A DNA stretch of 64,000 nucleotides from Eopsaltria australis. Lineage: Eukaryota; Chordata; Aves; Passeriformes; Petroicidae. The notes under the pieces were generated by a model. The model saw only the letters and a list, made by a program, of their open reading frames with translations, was not told the DNA's origin and did no database searches. The DNA lies in the NCBI GenBank assembly GCA_034509425.1, contig JAVTVJ010000068.1:1-64000 (forward strand), in the 5' to 3' direction. This document shows, piece after piece, positions 57,366 through 64,000 of this stretch (position 1 is its first letter; each line of letters begins with the position of its first letter). The position numbers were made by a program, and so were the translations under genes.

Positions 57366-60300
57366 CCAATACATACAGATTTGCTATTCCATGTGCTTGG
57401 CAGCCCTAAATCACTGGACACAGGGGATGATGAATTGTTACGATTTACAGGAAACAACTGGGATACATTGTGTCCTACTCTAAACAAATGATGTCAGAAC
57501 CTTCCAATGTGTCCCAGTTTTAAAACAAACTTAAACAAACTGAAAACACTGCTAATTGCAGATCCAAGTCACAGTGTTCAGATGAGATCTGTGTGTGGTC
57601 ACTCATCTCTTCTGCATGTGGAGAAAATATGATTCAGAATTTTGTGAAAAGTGAGCAGACAAAACAGACTTACATATGTGTCAGGAGAATTTTTCTCTGA
57701 TAGTTCTTTCAAGTGGTCATTACAGGATGGAAACCTTGGAGAAACCTTAAAATAAAAAACCTGTGTAGTTTTACTGTGTTAGTCCCAAACACAGCAGCAG
57801 AAGAGCATTGGAAGAACGGAAAAGTCTTTCTCAAATTCTTTGATGTCAAGAGTAAAACATTTCACATTTTTGTTAAAATGTAGTACCAGACCAACAACTA
57901 TGTCTTCCTCTTTCATTTTTGAATAGAGATATTGTGAAAGAATAAGTTCTAGGAATGAAACATATTGCAGTTTTGAGAAGATAGTAAGAAGCTGTCTAAA
58001 TAGCTCATGTGTTCAATTTCTGTGCTCAAAAAAGGAACTTTGTGTAGTTCCTGGTGAAATAGTATATCCTTAGAAGGACTAAAACCTCTGTTGTCCTGAA
58101 CTGTCGTCTCTAAGGCATGTTAATTTAGCATGCTAAATGCTATATTTGAATCCTTAAAAGTTAAAAGTTCTGGATTTCTGTAATTTGATTCTGAAATCAG
58201 TAAATGTATGGAGACTGAGATCACAGGCAGGTGAGCTGCCCATCACTCTGAGTCAAAAATTGCTGCTCATGAACATGGTGTGGAAACTGGATACTGTGAT
58301 AACACATGGCTATTTAATATAAGGCTTTTATGGATGGATCTAATGAAGTGTTTCAGAGAAGATCAGAATTGCTTCCCCTTTTTAGAATGCAGGCACTAAG
58401 ACAGATTTAAAGCACATTAGCTTCTTCTAATTCAAAAATAGTAGATAATTAGAAGGAAGTATATCACACATTTCAGTCAAGCCAAGTCTATTCTCCACTC
58501 CAACGATCTTTTCTAATATGCATAATTAAAGCATACTTTGTTTCAAAATTTTAAGATCAAATAGAGTCAGTATTTTTTAGGAAAGTACTGTAATTGGGAA
58601 AAAGAGGTGAAAGTAAAGAATCAGTTTTTATGGTGTACCTAGTGGTGTTATTTGCATCTATTCTGAGAAATATTCCTGTTTGTCGAATATAAGGCACATC
58701 AAATGAAACTACTAGGTGATAAAATCAGAACAAACCTGTTCTTTGCACATTATGTTGCAGAGCTGTAGAGATCTTTCTGCAGGATGTTATGAATATAAAA
58801 AATTCAAACAAGTTCAGAAAACGGTTGAGTAATTTCGTGGAAGAAAACTCTATTGGGCATTATTCATCACGCAAGCATCACATCTGGCTCTGAAAGTCTC
58901 CCACTCTCAAGCTCTGAACACTCCTATTACTCACGGGAAGTGTTTATTTGCTTGTACTATTCATAAGCATTTGTTAGGGGTAGGAAACTGTAGTAGATAC
59001 GCCTTTTAGACTCTGATCTAGCATTTTTTGTGTTGAGTATCTTCTGAGAACTGGAACAGTTGTTGCCTGCCTTGTTCTGAGAGAAATCTATTTTTGAGAC
59101 AGGAAAAACAACCAAAAAAAGGTCCTGAGTAAAGATATTTGCATTGTTTCAGGATGACACAAACAGAATTAATAGCTTTCATGAACAGTTACATTAGTAT
59201 TACTCAAATGCTCAGTTAATGAGCTATAAACATGGGGAAAGGTCTGCTCCATCCAGCATATTTTAAGATGTCAGGAGGTCCTCTCTAGCTGTTCCCTCTC
59301 CTGCAGGAGGGAGAGCACCCAGGTTCCCCCTCACTGCATTGAAAATGTGCCCTCAAGCACCTGATTTATCTCTCCTTGCATTCACTCCTATTCTTTGCTT
59401 TCCAAGTTCTTTCCATTCATCATCCTCATCACTTCCCAATTAAGCAGCCTGGTTTCACTTTTCTCACTGGCCTCAATTCTGCTAGAAGCTAACAGTCTGT
59501 TATCTCTAGCACCTGCCTGCCCTTTGTCCTGTAGCTGTCTTGTCAGTGGTGCCACAGCACAGGGTGAGCCATCTGCGTGTAGGCTGCTCCCCTCTGTTAT
59601 CTGCAGCATCCCGCACTTGGTGGTGGTGTTATCTCGGCAGAGGCACCTCCCACCTGGCAGTGCCTTTCTTGTGCTACCCTGCCACACAGAGTCTGACAGT
59701 CTGTAATTCTGTGCACCTGCACCCCCAAAAAAGGTTGCAGAATAATACAGTTCACACATATCTCAATGTTTATGTAACTGTGGATGTAGCCGGGGGTTTC
59801 CTAAAGTCTTTCTGTGGGGATAACCACAGCTGATTGCATCGGAGATTAGGGGATAACTGGAAAAATATAAACTTGGAAAAGGGTTGAGCCCAGAGCTGGA
59901 TAGAGGACATTCCTGGTGGAAAAATTTGAGATTTAGGGAAGAAATGTGAGACTAAAGGACAATATATTTATTTTCAAAAAATGTTTCACCCAAAAAGCAA
60001 AATCTTCGGAATTTACAAAAGTTGCTCGTGGGCAGGCAGTAAGCTAGAAATGAAAACTGACAGGACCTGTCAAGTAGGCTGCTGGGGAGGCTCAGTCCCT
60101 GCCTGCTCTGCTCCTCAGCCATCAGCCTGCCTGGAAGGGGCTTGTCAAATTCATCTTTCTATCTACAGCAAGTGAAGTTGATGTGTTTTTTGCTTGTATA
60201 TGTTTAGTTGGTTGGTTGTGTTCAGTGCATTGAGGGACAGCTGTTTATAAACACGGACACTGGATTTTCAACAGTGAGCTTCATCCCTGGCTTTACTCTA

Positions 60301-60446
60301 CCAGACACTTGATAGCTTGGTGACCTGACATAAGTATTTTTTTAACTATTATAATGTTTTGTTTTCACTTTTGCCGTACAATTGTGCTTATCCTTGAAGT
60401 ATATCTTAGAAACAGCTGCAGCAAACTCCCTAGATTATTTTCATAA
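57366..60446 (+). other. MAN1A1: MAN1A1 intron 1, middle part
   Basis: AT-rich sequence with only short random open frames. No exon, RNA gene or clear repeat was recognised. Confidence 0.6.
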
Positions 60447-60510
60447 GATGATTTCGGTTGGAAGGAACCTTAAAGATCAGCTAGTTCCAAGCCCCCAAAG
60501 TTTCAGCTTT
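60447..60510 (-). mobile_element. Short CR1 3'-end fragment
   Basis: The plus strand holds TTCGGTTGGAAGGAACCTTA and then AGATCAGCTAGTTCCAAGC, the reverse complement of the CR1 terminus. About 60 bases remain. Confidence 0.75.
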
Positions 60511-60935
60511 AGGCTGAACTGTCCAAAACAGTTTGAGGGAGAGCAAGGACTTTGTCTCGTCTGTACTGTAGTTTACATTAGGTACTCTGATCTTCTTAAG
60601 GAATCTTGAAATACAAGTGAGGAATCAGCAGGGGTTCTCGGAGACTTGTGTGGTTTTACATACCTGCCTGAAAAAAGCAAGAGAATTTAAAAAAAGGAGT
60701 GCCTCGAAAGCAAGTCACATCCACAGTTTTTCCTTTCTCTCAGTAACTGGCTTTCCTGTTCCTTCTTAGGAAGGGTCAGAAATTACAGGTAGTTGTTGAA
60801 TGCATTGTATTATGGAAAAGCATCACACTTTCTGTATCTTTTTATGTTAGCTTGTGTATTTGTGTGAGGCACCATATATGCTGAGAAACTGTAAGTTTAG
60901 ATGGCAGTGAAAAGCTAAAATTTTTGCCCATTGTA

Positions 60936-61315
60936 GGAGATGGGGTTGTTTAGCCTGGAGAAAAGGAGGCTCAGGGGGGATGTTACTGCTCACTACAGCT
61001 GTCTGAAAGGAGGCTGTAGCGAGGTGAAGTTACTCTTCCCCAGGTAAGAAGCAATAGCACAAGGGGGAATGGCCTCAAGTTGCACCAGTGGAGGTTTAGA
61101 TTGGATATTAGGAAAAACTTTGTCACAAAAAGGGTTGTCAAGCATTGAAACAGGCTGCCCAGGGAAGCCCCACCCCTGGAGGTATTTAAAAGGTATGTAG
61201 TTGTGATGCTTAGGGACGTATTTTATTGGTGGCCTTAGCAGATCTGGGTTGATGAGAGTTGGACTTGGTTGCCTTAGAAGCCTTTTCCAATCTAAACGAT
61301 TCTATGGCTCTATAA
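60936..61315 (+). mobile_element. CR1 LINE 3' fragment
   Basis: It starts at the TTTAGCCTGGAGAAAAGGAG word of CR1 ORF2, continues through TTTAGATTGGATATTAGGAA and the GGTATTTAAAAG region, and ends ATTCTATGGCTCTATAA. The same words occur in the CR1 at 7800-8180. The frame is broken. Confidence 0.9.
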
Positions 61316-64000
61316 TTAGTCTCTGCTGGGTATGTGGGGTGGAAGGTATCTCCTAATACCACTACAGTGCTTGAAAGTCATCATGCCGTTGTCTGTGTTA
61401 CAGGTAGTGCAAACTAAAATTATGTTCCATTTGTACTGTGAAAACTGCATTTGATGCACTTTTTGTTAACAGCTTAGGAAATTCATTATGAAGTTTGGGC
61501 CTCTCTGACCACCTGCTCTCTCAAACCCTTCAGTGTCCCGTTAGGTTGTGACTGTATCTTCTGGGAGTGATTCTTGAGAGTTTGCCTTTTCAGTAACAAA
61601 CCTAATGTTTGTGTGTTTCATTTCTTCCTTTTGTCTTTTATAAAGTCATTCAGGAGCAGTCCTTACTTTTTGCATATCTTTATTTTTATCGTGTCGCCCA
61701 TTTTTCAGCCTTTCCATGGAGGAAAATATCTTCATGCCTCTTAATTGAATCCTTTCTTTTTCTTCTGTATTGTCTACTGCCAGTAGGTGTTTGGAATAGA
61801 CCACTAGTATCCTTCGTGGCTGTTTTTATCTTGTAATGGCTTTATGGGTTTGCATTCATTTTCTTGTACAGCTCAGCATCTGATTTCTTTTGACTGTCAT
61901 GAAAACATGATCATAGGCATTCTCCATAAGCCTGTGACAGTTCTTCCCAAACTCACATGGAACTGATGAACTATTAACTGTACTATGATTTGCTATATCA
62001 TTTATAGCTGCTTATTGCTGAGGAAGATTTGGATATATAAGAAAAATACTGTGTAAAGCACTAACATGCTGTGTTAGTTACCACAGGAAGAGGTACTACC
62101 TAAGGGTTAAATTAAGTTTAGTACACAAAAACAGATTTGTTTAGATTTTTAAGTTTGTTCTTAAGCAGTATCCTTCCACAGAAGGATCCATGGCATAGTT
62201 GTAGTTTTCAGGGTAAAGGCATTATTTCCAAGGTGCCATCATTACTCCAGCCTGACAGAAGGAAATACAGATACCAGTAGGTACATTTCACCTGTTGGGT
62301 ATGGGGAAAGTGTCTTAGTACTTTTTTTGCATGTGTTTACATGAACTGAAAAGTTAATTTACCAGTCCAGCCACTGTTTTGTATCATGTATATACTGTGG
62401 TAGTGGAATTAAGTAAAAAAGCGTAAGGTTCAGGTGTCTTGTGTTTGGGGAACTTGACCAGCACTGTTTGTGTCAAGATCCACAGGCCATGTAATCAAAT
62501 AAATGTATCAAGAGGAAAAAAAAAACCACACAAAGAATGCTAATATTCAGACAGCTTAAAATACCCATTTCAAATACTGTGATAAAATGCTGAAGGAAAA
62601 TAGCTGATACACGTTTCCTGTTTTGGTGGTTATTTCATTGTTTGCACAGCTAGATGTGATGATTAATTTACAGCAAGACATTTTCACTGTAGAAAATTTG
62701 CTACTATGCAACCCATGTTTCCTGGAGAGAGTTTGAGGGCCGCAGAAATAAATATTTCTTAAAATAATATTTTCTCTGAAATCAAATGCAGCCCTAGAAA
62801 AGCTGTTTGATCAATTCTGACCAAGATAAGTAGATGTAAATGTGAAATGGGCAGAAATTATGAATTTGTAGATGGCACTGGACCTTCATCACGTTTTGCC
62901 AGGGTCTATCTTAACTGTTCTTCTTGAATCCTTCTATACTAATGCCTTGAGTAGATAGCTCTTCCTTCCTGTCAGAAATGAGCTGGCAGTGTTTTGCATA
63001 GCTGACGTGTTTTTTTCAATATAGAAAATACCTTGAAATATTTCTGAAGGCTGGGAAAAGGCTTTAACAATTCATGATTTTCATCTGGAATATTTTAAAC
63101 AGCCACAATCTTGGGCTGAAATTTGAATTGTGCCCTTGATGGGGAAAAGCAAGTCAATTTTCTTGCCCTGTAAAATGTATGTAAATACGTGCAGTCCATG
63201 CTGAATTTGGTGGGATTGCAGGATAACTTGGTCTGGAGGTATGAAAGGGTCCTTGGTCCAAAGTCAGACAGGGATGTTTAGGTCTGTGCTTGCACAGTGC
63301 TGGAGCCCCCCAGAGCAGAGCTGGCACAGCCACCCCGGGCAGCCCACACCTCTGCCTCCCTGGCTCCTTGTCCTTGTGTACCACCTGAACCCTGCTAAAT
63401 TTCATTAAGTTCTTGTTGGCCTGTTCTCCAGCCTGTTTTGACCTATGCCAACAGCAGCCCTGGCTCCCAGATTGGATTTCCTTCCCCCACCCCAAAGTGG
63501 TTGCTTAGAAGTTTGGTAAGGTTGTCCTGCATCATTTTCTGTATCACCTGCTTTTGACCCACATGTAACTGGTTTTTGGCTTCTGGGAAACAGTCCCATC
63601 CTTTTGCCCTAATTCCATGATATGAGGCTGAGGAGACTTCTCTGATAGCAGTGGTAATGATGCAGACTTAGCCCTTGATCCATGCAGCAGCTGCGTATCT
63701 GATTAATCTATGTAAATACTCTTCAGCAAACAGGCTCTCTGACTTCTGAAAGTGCAGTTTCACCGTGGCCACAATGATGAGCTTCAGCACTGCAGTACTT
63801 CAGCTTCTGTAACTGGATGCTGGAGAGAGGGGAGGGGAGTGGAATGGAAGAGCTGGCCTTTTGTCAAAGCTGATGGCCTGAGGAGGGTGAAGTATTTATT
63901 GGCAGTACCCAGCATTTTTGAAAACTCAAAGTGCCTTGCACTTCATGAATTCAGGGACCACATCAAGCTCTAGTAAGTTTCTCATTAACTGGGAAATGCT
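61316..64000 (+). other. MAN1A1: MAN1A1 intron 1, continuing past the window
   Basis: Nothing coding is recognised. Slightly GC-richer sequence lies at 63290-63520 without family features. The intron has no acceptor linked to the expected exon 2 before the window ends. Confidence 0.6.

Overview
The window looks like avian nuclear DNA, probably from a songbird. It carries several CR1 LINE fragments with bird-type 3' ends, avian LTR-retrotransposon families, and the first coding exon of a vertebrate Golgi mannosidase gene inside a CpG island. There are no bacterial features, tRNA or rRNA genes, or CRISPR arrays.

Region 1 (1-7056, minus strand) is most of an endogenous betaretrovirus-like (class II, ERVK-type) provirus. 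Reading from high to low coordinates it has: a 5' LTR (about 7056-6406), a tRNA-Lys-type primer binding site (6403-6386), a leader, gag (6030-3795), protease with an upstream degenerate dUTPase-derived domain (3846-3043), pol with reverse transcriptase, RNase H and integrase (about 3052-301), and the likely first codons of env (48-1). The rest of env and the 3' LTR lie off the left edge. Gag, pro and pol sit in three frames linked by -1 shifts. The gag-pro junction has a G GGA AAC slip site, a 7-nt spacer, a perfect 9-bp stem and a possible pseudoknot. The provirus has two single-base frame breaks, near 5890 in gag and 2843-2857 in pol. Both lie in A/T-rich short runs. The catalytic residues downstream of the breaks are intact. 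Gag also carries a six-copy 36-bp in-frame minisatellite.

Region 2 (7057-38084) is gene-poor flanking DNA. It holds a 1.1-kb CR1 (7057-8180) abutting the provirus, a solo LTR with a perfect 5-bp target duplication (20345-20771), two more CR1 pieces, a 0.9-kb LTR-type repeat (27281-28190) and two long pure A tracts. I found no convincing protein-coding gene here.

Region 3 (about 38085-40010) is a CpG island holding the promoter and first coding exon (38792-39385) of MAN1A1 on the plus strand. MAN1A1 is Golgi alpha-1,2-mannosidase IA. The exon encodes the cytoplasmic tail, the signal-anchor transmembrane segment and the stem, and ends in a phase-0 splice donor. Region 4 (39386-64000) is MAN1A1 intron 1, which runs off the window. 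It contains adjacent LTR remnants (56591-57365) and two CR1 pieces. The GH47 catalytic-domain exons are not in the window.

All calls rest on reading the sequence and on remembered family features. No alignment or repeat-library search was run.
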